28,556 bases of DNA from Spirochaetaceae bacterium (GTDB lineage Bacteria > Spirochaetota > Spirochaetia > DSM-2461): positions 1 through 28,556 of the forward strand of contig JAEINM010000004.1 of NCBI GenBank assembly GCA_016342385.1, given 5' to 3'. Both the position numbers and the translations under genes were made by a program. A model generated the notes under the pieces. The model saw nothing but the letters and a program-made list of their open reading frames with translations. It was not told where the DNA came from and did not search any database. Each line of letters opens with the position of its first letter. Within the stretch, counting starts at the first letter, position 1. This document shows, piece by piece, positions 1-9,244 of the stretch.

Positions 1-2050
1 TATGTTCATTGTAGATGATTTTATTGGGAAAAAAAGTATTAAAACCATTCACTCCTCCAAAGTATAATTCTCCGTTGGAATCTCGATAAACGGCCTTACG
101 ACGAAATTGATTTCCCTGTAATCCGTCTCTGACATCAAAATTTCTAAAAGAGTTGTCCTGGGGATTAAACCTAGAAATACCATTATTAGTACCAATCCAC
201 AAAAATCCCAATTCATCGGAAACAATGCTGACAACCATATCGCCAGCTAAACCGGAATCACAGTTGTATACTGTGAATGTCTGTAATTCTTTATTAAACA
301 GATTCAGGCCGCGGTTAGTGCCAATCCAGAGGATTCCCTCTGGATCTTCATAGATCACATGAATATTTGAATCACTCAAGCTATAGGGATCATTGGTATC
401 AGGTATAAAATTGGTGAATAGCTCCTTTTCCGGATCAAATACACTCAGCCCCCCTTCTGTTCCAATCCAGATTAATCCCGAAGAGTCTATATGAGCAACA
501 GTCACCCATTCTGAGATGAGGCTATTTTTATCTGTATTATCAGGACGAAAATGAGTGAAAAGTTTGTTTTCCGGATTATATCGATCCAGACCGCCTCCAT
601 ACAAACCAAACCAGACAACTCCATGAGAATCAATATCAATGTCCCATACAGCACCATGATTCAGCGTATTGGGGTCTTCCGAATCATATACAAAATGATT
701 AAAGTGATTCTTTTCCGGTTCAAATAAATCAGCCCCCAGACTTGTCCCGATCCATAAATGACCTTCATTTGTTTTGGCAATATCGAGGACTGTATTATTG
801 TACAGAGAAAAGGGATCATTAGTATCGTGCAGATAATGGATAAACTCATTTTTTTCAGAGTCAAATAAGTTTAATCCACCACCACGTGTTCCAATCCAGA
901 GAAATCCTTCAGTATCGCTGCAGAAGGCTTGAACAGAATTGGCACTGAGACTATTGGTATTTCCGGGATAATGCTTATAATGGGTAAATCGCGAATACTT
1001 GTTATTATAAAAATCAATCCCATTAAATGTTGTGAACCAGATTGTTCCGGCTCTATCTTCATATATATCCCAGACAGTATCATCTGCCAGACTGTCGGGA
1101 TCATCCTGATCATTAAAATATTGTATAAAATTATCTTCATCAGGTTTATACAAATTTGCACCATTTCCATCTGTTCCAATCCATATATTTCCAGCATTGT
1201 CCTGAAAAATAGAAGTTACTGAAGGTCCACTAAGGCTGCCTGGATCTTTTGCATCATGGATATAATGTTTAAATAATTTGGTATCCGGATCAAACCTGTC
1301 AAGTCCCGATTCTGTACCCAGCCATAAACGCCCCTGATTGTCTTTCATCATAATCCAGATAAAATCATTACCCAGACTATTTTCATCAGATTTGTCGTAC
1401 TTAAAATGAGTAAAAGTACCAGTACGGGTATTAAATTCATTCAGCCCTCCTCCATAGGTGCCTAACCATAACAGGCCATCGCCTCCTTCAACTATGGAAG
1501 TTACACTATTATGGCTCAGACCGGCTTCTCCATTCATTTCCTTGCGGAAATGTATAAAATCTCCTCTTCCCTTGTCGTACAGATCAAGACCATTATCGGT
1601 TCCAACCCAAAGGTCATCATTTTTGTCAACGAGATTACTCCAGACGAGATTACTGGAAAGACTGAGATCATCATCAGGATCATGAGAATAATTGATGAAA
1701 ATATCCTTTTCAGGATTATAACAGGACAGTCCACCACCCCATGAGATGACCCACAAGGTATCATTTTTATCCCTATTGAAACGCCATGTATAATTATTGG
1801 AAATAGTCTCCGGGTCCATAGGATCATTGGAATAATTGACAAACTCGTTTCCGTCATATCTGCTCAATCCACCGCTGGTTGTCCCTATCCATAAAAATCC
1901 CCTGGAATCTTCGGTAACACAGGCGGTATTATTGCTTATTAAGCCGTCTTCAACAGTCAGATGAGAAAATCGGATATCCCCGATATCCTGTCCACGGACT
2001 TCAAGCCCTATTATTACAAACAGACAGGTTAAAAATAAATATCCCCTCAT
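1..2050 (-). CDS. Two-component regulator propeller protein, 14 blades (3' end off the window)
   Basis: The frame is open without a stop from the ATG at 2050 to the left edge, giving 683 residues; the C-terminus is missing. An N-terminal signal peptide (MRGYLFLTCLFVIIGLEVRG) is followed by 14 repeats of about 45-48 residues. Most contain a version of G-x-L/I-W-I/L-G-T-x-x-G-G/L and end with an aromatic F-x-x-F/Y strand and D-P-x-S-L-S. Fourteen such repeats are what two seven-bladed propellers need, as in the periplasmic sensors of hybrid two-component systems, where a Y_Y_Y domain and a transmitter usually follow. I infer a secreted or periplasmic sensor domain of a histidine kinase or diguanylate cyclase; the output domain cannot be seen. 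An in-frame ATG at 2068 is an alternative start with no visible ribosome-binding site; the ATG at 2050 has a weak AGAGAA. Confidence 0.85.
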   Translation of the reverse strand, partial: MRGYLFLTCLFVIIGLEVRGQDIGDIRFSHLTVEDGLISNNTACVTEDSRGFLWIGTTSGGLSRYDGNEFVNYSNDPMDPETISNNYTWRFNRDKNDTLWVISWGGGLSCYNPEKDIFINYSHDPDDDLSLSSNLVWSNLVDKNDDLWVGTDNGLDLYDKGRGDFIHFRKEMNGEAGLSHNSVTSIVEGGDGLLWLGTYGGGLNEFNTRTGTFTHFKYDKSDENSLGNDFIWIMMKDNQGRLWLGTESGLDRFDPDTKLFKHYIHDAKDPGSLSGPSVTSIFQDNAGNIWIGTDGNGANLYKPDEDNFIQYFNDQDDPDSLADDTVWDIYEDRAGTIWFTTFNGIDFYNNKYSRFTHYKHYPGNTNSLSANSVQAFCSDTEGFLWIGTRGGGLNLFDSEKNEFIHYLHDTNDPFSLYNNTVLDIAKTNEGHLWIGTSLGADLFEPEKNHFNHFVYDSEDPNTLNHGAVWDIDIDSHGVVWFGLYGGGLDRYNPENKLFTHFRPDNTDKNSLISEWVTVAHIDSSGLIWIGTEGGLSVFDPEKELFTNFIPDTNDPYSLSDSNIHVIYEDPEGILWIGTNRGLNLFNKELQTFTVYNCDSGLAGDMVVSIVSDELGFLWIGTNNGISRFNPQDNSFRNFDVRDGLQGNQFRRKAVYRDSNGELYFGGVNGFNTFFPNKIIYNEH

Positions 2051-2180
2051 CAATTTCTCTGACCTCATCAAGCTAATGGATTAAAATATGAAACTCTTGT
2101 ATAAAGTATATTCTAATATTGATTTTTTTCACTTTATTATGAAATTGATAAGATGTAAGACATATCAAAAAATAAAAGCT

Positions 2181-2212
2181 TCCGGGAAATATCCTATCAG
2201 ATAAATCCCGGA
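2181..2212 (-). terminator. Rho-independent terminator after ssb
   Basis: Read on the minus strand, TCCGGGA and TCCCGGA form a perfect 7-bp stem with an 18-base loop. It is followed by AGCTTTTATTTTTTG, a good T-tract. It lies directly downstream of the ssb stop codon at 2224, so it ends the ssb transcript before the propeller gene. Confidence 0.75.
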
Positions 2213-2223
2213 GACTGATTTAA

Positions 2224-2613
2224 TCAAAAGGTAGGTTCTAATATCTCTTTCTCGACAATAGCAGCCTCATCATTATTAGATTTCTTAAACTGTGGCTTAA
2301 ACTCCACATGTTCCCCGACTATTTTTATCTTAGTCCGGCCCTTTCCCTCCTCATCCTGCCATCGATCCTGTTTCAGCCGGCCCACGACACGGACTCCTCT
2401 CCCCTTCTCCAGGTTATTCATACAGTTTTCCGCCAGTTTGGACCAGACTTCCACATCAAAATAGGATACTTCATCGACCTTTGATCCCTCCTGTTTATAA
2501 TAGCGGTTTGTAGCTATGGAAAACCGGCAGAACTGTGATCCTTTAAGTGTTTCTCCAGATTCAGGATCTCTAACCAGATTTCCCTCTAATAGTATTGAGT
2601 TCAGTGCATTCAT
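2224..2613 (-). CDS. ssb: Single-stranded DNA-binding protein
   Basis: The 129-residue product is an OB-fold SSB that binds ssDNA during replication, repair and recombination. Family features are the start NSILLEGNLVRDPE, then FSIATNR at about residues 32-38, a Y-F-D-V-E-V-W strand at 51-57, and G-R-G-V-R-V-V-G-R-L-K-Q-D-R-W at 71-85. It is shorter than most SSBs (150-180 residues). The linker is short and the last residues are ILEPTF, whereas the usual acidic tip is DDDIPF, so partner recruitment may differ. The start is fixed by AGGAG six bases before the ATG. The gene is not in an rpsF-rpsR setting, so it may be a second SSB. It has its own terminator downstream. Confidence 0.93.
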   Translation of the reverse strand: MNALNSILLEGNLVRDPESGETLKGSQFCRFSIATNRYYKQEGSKVDEVSYFDVEVWSKLAENCMNNLEKGRGVRVVGRLKQDRWQDEEGKGRTKIKIVGEHVEFKPQFKKSNNDEAAIVEKEILEPTF

Positions 2614-2834
2614 ATTCTTCTCCTAACATAGTGTTTATATCTATATACAGGGAAGATAACTGTGGTGCTTCAGAATGATGACAATTTATGATCTTCTTAT
2701 TCGGCAAAAATATTTATTGTTGAATCAGGAATCTGATACATATTGCGAAAGTTTTACTAAAGAGCCTGAAAAATTAGATATAAATTTTAATTTAGGGCTG
2801 TTTGTGAGCAATAAATAATCTTATTATTATAGTG

Positions 2835-4799
2835 ATGAAGAAATTTAAACTCATATTTTCCATCAAACTCATTCTCATATTAATCGTGGTCATATTAAGT
2901 ACAGTACCACTTATATTAATGCGGACTGTTGTGAACAGAACAGTAGAAGACAATATTCTTAAAAATACGACAATTCTCACTCAGGGAATCCTGAATCAGT
3001 CACAGAAATATATGAATCTACAGCTTAAAGAACTGGAAGAGGATATCAGCAATATTCTTCTGGATAAGATTTTACTCGAGATTATAAATAAGGAAGGTCT
3101 TTCAGAAAACAGCCGATTAAGAATACAGCATTTTAAAGACAAATCCAGAATCAGCAGTCTGGCAATAATCAATCTGGATAGAAATGAGGACTCTCTTCTC
3201 CTTTCGACAGGCTCCAACAGATTCAGGTATCTCGATGATGAATCAAAAGACAGATTTTTAAGTTCTCAGCAGGCAGAAATATTGAGAGAAAATCATTCAA
3301 AAGTTTTATGGCTGGGATCTGCTCCAAAGGGGATTAATGATGCTATTCCATCGCTCTGGACTTACCGTTTTTTCAAAACGAATTCTTCTTCTTTTATCAT
3401 TGCCGGATCTCTGGATAAAGATGAAATTGTCAGATTCCTGGCTGAAATAGGATTGTCCTCCAGGTCTGATGCTCTCTTATTGAGTTCTGATAACAGTATT
3501 TACCCTCCCGGACATGAGTTCTTCTCCTATTCCTTTGCTTCAGAAGCCCTGAGCCGCAGTATTGATGAACGTTATAACATCATCTACGATACCAGGGAAA
3601 CAGCAGAGGGCACAGAGCAGCTAATGATTCAGGTCTATTCCGACCCAGTGTACTTTTACAATCTAATAATTATAACTCCTCAAATATCACTGTTGAGGGG
3701 ATACAAAACTATTGATAGGACCACATCTCTTACACTGCTGATTCTGGCCATAAGCTCGATAACCTTCGGCTTACTCTTTATATATATAATTAACAAAAGG
3801 ATTAAAACATACATCTCCGCTGTTAATGATATAACAAACGGCATATATAAAATTAAACTCCGACATTCGGGGTTCTTAATTAAAGAAGATATGACAATCA
3901 CTAATGCTCTTCAGACGATGGCCGGAGAAATTGAGAAGAACAGGAATGCTCTTAAATATACCAACGAGAACCTTGAATTCAATATTAAGGAAAGAACGGA
4001 GGAACTCGACAAATCTCTCAATGAATTACATATGACAAGGCAAAGCCTAATTCACTCTGAAAAAATGGCCAGTATGGGGCGCCAGGGAGCAAAACTGGCT
4101 CACGAGATGAATAATCCACTCAGTGTCGCAATAACAGCTTCGTCTCATCTTACGTCAACAGTCAAAGATATTAATAAAAAATTCAATGAGGGGAAATTGG
4201 CAAAATCCGATTTTATCACTCTGACGAAAACAGCAGAGGAAGTGTCTGTTATCATTCAGAGAAATCTCCAACACGCCTCAAAATTGACGAACAGATTCAA
4301 GAGTTTTGCTTCAGATCAATCGAGGGAAGAAAAGAGGACAATTAAAATAGAGCATTATATACGAGAAATAATTAACAGTTATTCTTACAAACTGAAAGAA
4401 CCCGATTATATTATTGAATTACACTGTGATGAAAATCTGGAGATTTTTACAGATTCATCGATTATCTATCAGACTATTACAAATTTAATTAACAATACTA
4501 TTCTTCATGGATTTGAAGGAAGAAATCGTGGAAAAATAACTATTGATGTTAAGAAATCAGATGATCATTTGTGGATTATATATAAAGATGACGGAAAGGG
4601 GATCAGTGAAGACATAATATCACAACTGTACAAACCTTTTTTTACTACAAAGGCCGATGACGGAGGGACTGGATTGGGACTGAACATAATAAAAGATCTA
4701 ATAGAAACAGAATTGGATGGTTCTATCGAATGCTATAGTACTCCGGGAGAAGGGGCCCAATTCTCTATTTCCTTCCCTCTTCGCAGGGAGGACCAATGA
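2835..4799 (+). CDS. Membrane sensor histidine kinase
   Basis: This inner-membrane sensor kinase (654 residues from ATG 2835; a GTG precedes it at 2832) has TM1 at about 8-30, a sensor region of about 260 residues between the membrane segments, TM2 at about 298-322, a HAMP-like and coiled-coil linker to about 408, and the transmitter. The phospho-accepting His is about residue 424 (KLAHEMNNPL). The ATPase boxes are N (NLINNTILHG, about 551-560), G1 (DDGKG, about 586), F (KPFFTTK, about 601) and G2 (GGTGLGLN, about 611). HExNNPL places it among kinases with NtrB-like H-boxes. The outer domain resembles a Cache-type fold by pattern only. The stop overlaps the start of the solute-binding lipoprotein by 4 bases (ATGA), so the two are co-translated. 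No response regulator is adjacent. No clear ribosome-binding site precedes the start. Confidence 0.92.
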   Translation: MKKFKLIFSIKLILILIVVILSTVPLILMRTVVNRTVEDNILKNTTILTQGILNQSQKYMNLQLKELEEDISNILLDKILLEIINKEGLSENSRLRIQHFKDKSRISSLAIINLDRNEDSLLLSTGSNRFRYLDDESKDRFLSSQQAEILRENHSKVLWLGSAPKGINDAIPSLWTYRFFKTNSSSFIIAGSLDKDEIVRFLAEIGLSSRSDALLLSSDNSIYPPGHEFFSYSFASEALSRSIDERYNIIYDTRETAEGTEQLMIQVYSDPVYFYNLIIITPQISLLRGYKTIDRTTSLTLLILAISSITFGLLFIYIINKRIKTYISAVNDITNGIYKIKLRHSGFLIKEDMTITNALQTMAGEIEKNRNALKYTNENLEFNIKERTEELDKSLNELHMTRQSLIHSEKMASMGRQGAKLAHEMNNPLSVAITASSHLTSTVKDINKKFNEGKLAKSDFITLTKTAEEVSVIIQRNLQHASKLTNRFKSFASDQSREEKRTIKIEHYIREIINSYSYKLKEPDYIIELHCDENLEIFTDSSIIYQTITNLINNTILHGFEGRNRGKITIDVKKSDDHLWIIYKDDGKGISEDIISQLYKPFFTTKADDGGTGLGLNIIKDLIETELDGSIECYSTPGEGAQFSISFPLRREDQ

Positions 4800-6034
4800 T
4801 AAAGAAATCTGTTCTTTTACTGTTCCTTGTAATTTTTACATCTTGCAAACCCGGTTCATCAGAGAAGGAACCTGTTATGTTCCTGCACTATTTCACAGGG
4901 AATCTCTCCCAGGGAATTAATGAATTATCCAAAGAAGTCAATAAAAAGGCAAAAAATATCAATATCATTGCGACTCCTCTGGAACATGAAGAGTTTAAAA
5001 CAGATTTAAGATTACAACTTGATGGACAGAATGCTCCTGATCTTTTCTCCTATTGGGCGGGAGCGAGAACTCAATATCTGGTTGATAATGACAAAGTGGC
5101 ACCTATCAGCCCATTATTTGATAATCAGATTGACCCTACTTATTTTGATGAATCGGTACTCAATGCCTGTTCCTATAACGGGGAGATATTTCTTTTGCCT
5201 TTAACGCGCCATTTTATTGGTTTCTTCTATAACAAAGAGATTTTCAGACAATACCACATTGAGATCCCGGAAAACTGGGAAGAATTGGTATCTGCGGCTC
5301 AGCTTTTACAAGAATCGGGAGTCATTCCTTTTACTTTGGGATCAAAGAACAGATGGCCGGCTCAGTTCTGGTTTGATTACATTTTATTAAGAACCGCCGG
5401 TTTTGATTACAGGCTGGATTTAATGAAAAAACATGCCAGATACACAGACCTGGAAGTTTTAAAAACAATGGATTTCTGGAAGGAACTTATAGAAAAACAG
5501 TATTTTAATGTAGGAAATAGAAATCTCACATGGGATAGTGCTATAGATCTGCTGATAGAGGGACAGGCCGCCATGTCACTCATGGGTACATGGGCTATTC
5601 CATACCTTGAACAGAAAGGATTTAATCAGAAGAATGATTATGGTTTTTTTCAATTCCCTGAAATTAACAGTGAGATAGAAAATGTTGCTTTGGGTCCTAT
5701 AGATGGTATATTATTATCAAAAAAATCGACTCATGTGGAAAATTCCTATAAAATACTTTCAATTCTCGCCCAGTCGGATATCCAGAAAGCCTTTAATATA
5801 CAATCGGGAGCTATTGCTCCCCACATTGGAATAAGAGACTCCGCTTACTCATCCATACAGCAGGAAATAAAAGGAATTATTGAAAAAATCCCCTATTGGG
5901 CCTTCAATTATGACCTGGCGACGGAGCCCTTTGTCTCTGAAGCCGGATTAGACTTTTTTGTTGAATTTCTGGAAAATCCCGAGAACTATGAATTTGAATT
6001 GCAGAATCTTCAGGAAAAGATCAACCAGCAATGA
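4796..6034 (+). CDS. Extracellular solute-binding lipoprotein (family 1, sugar type), paired with a histidine kinase
   Basis: The 412-residue product has a lipoprotein signal ending in the lipobox F-T-S-C (Cys17), so it is probably anchored in an envelope membrane facing the periplasm. The body has family 1 solute-binding features: PDLFSYWAG early, LPLTRHFIGFFYNKEIF, IPENWEELVSAAQLLQESG, and the typical LLIEGQAAMSLMGTWAIPYL before the C-terminal lobe. Such proteins usually bind mono- or oligosaccharides for ABC importers, but no permease or ATPase of that family lies nearby. Instead the gene starts inside the stop of a histidine kinase gene, behind a strong GGGAGG site. I infer that it presents a ligand to the kinase sensor domain; the ligand is unknown. 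Confidence 0.88.
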   Translation: MIKKSVLLLFLVIFTSCKPGSSEKEPVMFLHYFTGNLSQGINELSKEVNKKAKNINIIATPLEHEEFKTDLRLQLDGQNAPDLFSYWAGARTQYLVDNDKVAPISPLFDNQIDPTYFDESVLNACSYNGEIFLLPLTRHFIGFFYNKEIFRQYHIEIPENWEELVSAAQLLQESGVIPFTLGSKNRWPAQFWFDYILLRTAGFDYRLDLMKKHARYTDLEVLKTMDFWKELIEKQYFNVGNRNLTWDSAIDLLIEGQAAMSLMGTWAIPYLEQKGFNQKNDYGFFQFPEINSEIENVALGPIDGILLSKKSTHVENSYKILSILAQSDIQKAFNIQSGAIAPHIGIRDSAYSSIQQEIKGIIEKIPYWAFNYDLATEPFVSEAGLDFFVEFLENPENYEFELQNLQEKINQQ

Positions 6035-9000
6035 TTAATACAGGATATCATCCACATTAAGGGGAATTTTATAATCAGCTTCAACTCTGTACCCCTCTCT
6101 ATCGAGAATATTATTCGATCCTCGGCCATTATAATCCTCTGGAGAGTTATAAGTCTGAGGAACATCTTCCCGTACTAGTGTTTCACGATCTCTTGTCAGA
6201 AGATCAGAATAGTCGGAGGATTTTGCAAAACAAACCATAGCCTGTGATGTTTTATCGACATCGGCACTGCTCCTGGCAAGTTTGTAATAGGAAACTCCCA
6301 GGTTCTTATAGGTTCGGCTATACATTTCTATCAATGCCTGGTGCTGGGGTTTCTCATCAACCTGAAGGAATCCTATGTTTTTCTCTTCCTCTTCAAGTTG
6401 ATTAATAACTCTTGTAAAAGCACTCTGTGCACCATAATAGTTTTCCCTTTTTAACATGGTATTCCCGAGGGCAAATAGCACATTCCGGTTACCCGGCAAT
6501 CCCTGTCCGGCATTATAAAATTCAAGTAATGCCCTTTCATAGTTTCCGATAATATAGGAAGAATATCCTCTATGATATTCTATTTCCGGAGTCAGATAGC
6601 GGTTATTCTCCCCTTTGTCATACATATTGAGAGCAGCCATATAATCCATATTCTGATAATATAGCTCTCCCAGATCAGCATATAGTTTTCCTCCCGTAGA
6701 AGAGGCTCCAATAAGATTTCTGATGATGCTGTTTTCATAAAGAGCAATACCCTGACGATATTCATTTTCCGCATCGAGTAAATCATTTTGTCTAAATTTC
6801 AATTCCCCTCTTCTTCTATGGGTATCCAATTTCATAAATATCTTGTCTTTTTTTAAAGGAGTCTGACGATCGAGATAAAAAAGGACTTTCCTTAATGCCA
6901 GCTCTTCCATATTATCATTTTCGTTAGTTCTGAAATATCTCGCGAGCTGATAATGGACATCGGGAATCTCATCAAATACCTTCTCTGCCCGGAGTAATAT
7001 TGTCAGGGCTTCGGCAGATTCCTCTTTATCCAGCAGATATCCTCCCAATTCTGAAAAGACTTTAACAAAATAGGCCGGGTCTGATGGCTTTTCCTGATTT
7101 TTGAGAAATGTCTCTTTTAACCTCATAATATTTTCATCATCTTTCTGCTTCAGAAAATATCGGAGCATTCGAAGGAGAATCTCAATCCTTCCTCCCCGGT
7201 CATCAAGTATGGTCGCATAGACAAATCTGGCATCTTCCAGTTTAGAAGGATCTTCATCGGACCATTCAAAATAATTGTCTCCAAAAGCCAGCATGGCATT
7301 AAAATCATTGACCTTGACGCCAAGAACCTTTCTTAAAATTTCCTCGGCATGTTTATAATTAGCAGTATCATATGTTTCCATATGAGCATAGTCCATCATT
7401 CCACGGATATCATTAGGAAGGAAAGTCAGAAGTTCGTCATATTTCCTGGCAGCTTCAATAAACTGTCTTCGGTCTCGATAAGCTTCGGCATATTTATAAA
7501 ACCAGTTTTTATCATGCCAGCCCTCGATAAAAAAGGGACCCCAATTCCAGCCGTTCCAAGCCATCTCAAAGAGATCGTTAGCACTCTTGTATTGATCTGA
7601 ATAAATATGCTCATAACCTTCTGAGTAAAGAATTCTAGATTTAATAGGGCGGTAGAGGAATAAAAGGGACAATATACCGACAATCCAGGCACAGGTTACT
7701 CCCAGCAAAACCCATCGAAGAATGGGCCAGGTATGGTGAGAAAAAATATAAAGAAATCCGCTTTTGCTTTTTTCAAGGGCCATTCCGCTTTTTTTCATAT
7801 AACCGGAAGGAAGCTTAATTTTTTTATTTATTGCTTTTAGAAGAAAATCAGCAATCCCTTTGGGAGATTCGCCCTTAATGAGAAGCATGATCAGCTCTTC
7901 ATATTTATTCCCCTTTAATTTCTGATCACTAATTATTTCTTCTACTGCCAATTTTAGGTTGCGAGGTAAGAGGGATAGTGTTTTTTTAAGATTTAGAAAC
8001 TCTTCTTCTGTAATTTCAAATCCGCTGTCCGCAGGTTCCTCTTCTTTCATCTCGTCTATAGCGTCGAGTTCCTCTCCGAAAGAATAGTCTTCAGCTTCAG
8101 TCACATCACCAAAGTCCCCAGGGGATAAATCAAAACTATCGAGATCATCTCCACCAAGATCAAAATCCATGTCCTCTTCAAGCTCACCGATCTCCTCAAG
8201 ATCAGCTTCGATTTCACTATCTGTGTCAAAATCAGACCCTAATGAGATTTCTGATTCATCAACAAGATTAAAATCATCATCAAAAGCAGTTTCAGGAATC
8301 TCCTCCGGAGCCTCCACATCCATATCATCGAGAGGAAGCATTTCTACAGCTTCATCGAGATCCTCAGCTGGCGTCTCCTCGGCAGAGGGAATATCAAGGG
8401 TAAAATCATCAAATGAAAGCTCCTCTTCTTCCTGTTCCATGGCGACAAAATCGGGAATGGCCTCTTCCGATCCATCCTCAAAAAGATCTCCCATTGTTTC
8501 CGGGAGTTCATCCCCGGTTTTTTCAACCTCATCTATATCTCCAGAGGCCTGCCCTTCCAGTTCATCCAGTTCATCCAGTTCATCCAATTCATCCAATTCA
8601 TCTTCCGGAACCTCATAGGCATCAAGATCCTCTATGGGAAGTTCTTCAAGGGGAATTTCATCAGAGGGGATATCTTTAAAGGATGGCTGCTCATCGGAGA
8701 ACTCATCAGAAGGAAACTCTTCAATCGAGGAATCCTCATCAAGCTGATCCGCAGAAGGGAACTCTTCTACAGAGGAACTGTCCTGCGTGATTTCATCAGA
8801 GGGCAGATCTTCGGGAAAATCATCATCAAGGGTAAAATCACTTAAGTCACCAAAAGGATTATCATCATCATCAAAATCAAATCCTCCAAGGTCGGGAACA
8901 AGCTCATCCTGCTCATCATCAGAAACAGCTTCATTTAAACGCGCATCGAGATTGAATTCTTCTTCAAAATTCACTTCTGTGCTATCTGTATCACTAAAGG

Positions 9001-9124
9001 ATGTTTCAGGAGGGACAAGAGGGACATCTTCAATAGATCCTCCCTCCCTGGCGATTATCGCTGGTTCTTTCCCCAATGAGTTGACTAGTAGTTTAAAATC
9101 TTCTATTGCACTGATGTCAGGCAT
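6035..9124 (-). CDS. flcA: Large acidic/TPR membrane protein, probable periplasmic flagellar collar protein (BB0326/FlcA-like)
   Basis: The 1029-residue protein has three parts. Residues about 37-370 are a very acidic, low-complexity cytoplasmic region rich in D, E, S and P, with five tandem DEL units at about 175-189. One membrane helix lies at about 468-492 (WVLLGVTCAWIVGILSLLFL). Residues about 500-960 contain TPR-like helical pairs, for example Y-x-x-A-L-x-x-Y-D-K-G and G-x-x-Y-x-x-G-N-Y-E-R-A-L-L-E-F, predicted to be periplasmic. This architecture, and the neighbouring acyltransferase and opp genes, match B. burgdorferi BB0326 (named FlcA as I recall), which builds the spirochaete-specific collar around periplasmic flagellar motors and helps stator assembly. 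The assignment rests on synteny and architecture, not alignment. Its stop codon abuts that of the convergent lipoprotein gene with no spacer. Confidence 0.75.
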   Translation of the reverse strand: MPDISAIEDFKLLVNSLGKEPAIIAREGGSIEDVPLVPPETSFSDTDSTEVNFEEEFNLDARLNEAVSDDEQDELVPDLGGFDFDDDDNPFGDLSDFTLDDDFPEDLPSDEITQDSSSVEEFPSADQLDEDSSIEEFPSDEFSDEQPSFKDIPSDEIPLEELPIEDLDAYEVPEDELDELDELDELDELEGQASGDIDEVEKTGDELPETMGDLFEDGSEEAIPDFVAMEQEEEELSFDDFTLDIPSAEETPAEDLDEAVEMLPLDDMDVEAPEEIPETAFDDDFNLVDESEISLGSDFDTDSEIEADLEEIGELEEDMDFDLGGDDLDSFDLSPGDFGDVTEAEDYSFGEELDAIDEMKEEEPADSGFEITEEEFLNLKKTLSLLPRNLKLAVEEIISDQKLKGNKYEELIMLLIKGESPKGIADFLLKAINKKIKLPSGYMKKSGMALEKSKSGFLYIFSHHTWPILRWVLLGVTCAWIVGILSLLFLYRPIKSRILYSEGYEHIYSDQYKSANDLFEMAWNGWNWGPFFIEGWHDKNWFYKYAEAYRDRRQFIEAARKYDELLTFLPNDIRGMMDYAHMETYDTANYKHAEEILRKVLGVKVNDFNAMLAFGDNYFEWSDEDPSKLEDARFVYATILDDRGGRIEILLRMLRYFLKQKDDENIMRLKETFLKNQEKPSDPAYFVKVFSELGGYLLDKEESAEALTILLRAEKVFDEIPDVHYQLARYFRTNENDNMEELALRKVLFYLDRQTPLKKDKIFMKLDTHRRRGELKFRQNDLLDAENEYRQGIALYENSIIRNLIGASSTGGKLYADLGELYYQNMDYMAALNMYDKGENNRYLTPEIEYHRGYSSYIIGNYERALLEFYNAGQGLPGNRNVLFALGNTMLKRENYYGAQSAFTRVINQLEEEEKNIGFLQVDEKPQHQALIEMYSRTYKNLGVSYYKLARSSADVDKTSQAMVCFAKSSDYSDLLTRDRETLVREDVPQTYNSPEDYNGRGSNNILDREGYRVEADYKIPLNVDDILY
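8557..8601 (-). repeat. Five tandem 9-base repeats encoding DEL units
   Basis: Five direct copies of CCAGTTCAT or CCAATTCAT (plus-strand reading) lie inside the acidic region of the TPR protein and encode Asp-Glu-Leu repeats. The unit is a multiple of three, so slippage would change length without breaking the frame. Confidence 0.85.
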
Positions 9125-9199
9125 TTTATTCTGTATATTCCTTATTTAAGTGACATTATATACGTTATTATAAAGATCGGCATTATTTCTGTTCATTTT

Positions 9200-9214
9200 A
9201 TCATAAAGTATGAT
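9200..9214. promoter_or_regulatory. Short inverted repeat in the divergent promoter region
   Basis: ATCATA-AAG-TATGAT is a perfect 6-bp inverted repeat with a 3-base centre. It sits in the 120-base space between the divergent TPR-protein and glycogen-binding-domain genes. It could be an operator, but an AT-rich repeat this short also arises by chance. Confidence 0.25.
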
Positions 9215-9244
9215 GAAAAAAATCCGACATAAAAAATAAGCAAT

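Noticed and set aside
871..1857. Several short open frames on both strands rich in Ile, Met and Ser
   Set aside because: They are other-frame readings of the propeller-repeat gene, which is open across the entire stretch.
8557..8601. Repeat cluster as a CRISPR-like array
   Set aside because: The units are nine bases, directly adjacent without spacers, and in frame with a protein-coding acidic repeat.
8169..8618. Plus-strand open frame with a serine-rich product of 149 residues
   Set aside because: It is the antisense of the acidic D/E-rich part of the TPR protein; GAT/GAA codons read backwards give Ser/Phe. No ribosome-binding site is seen.
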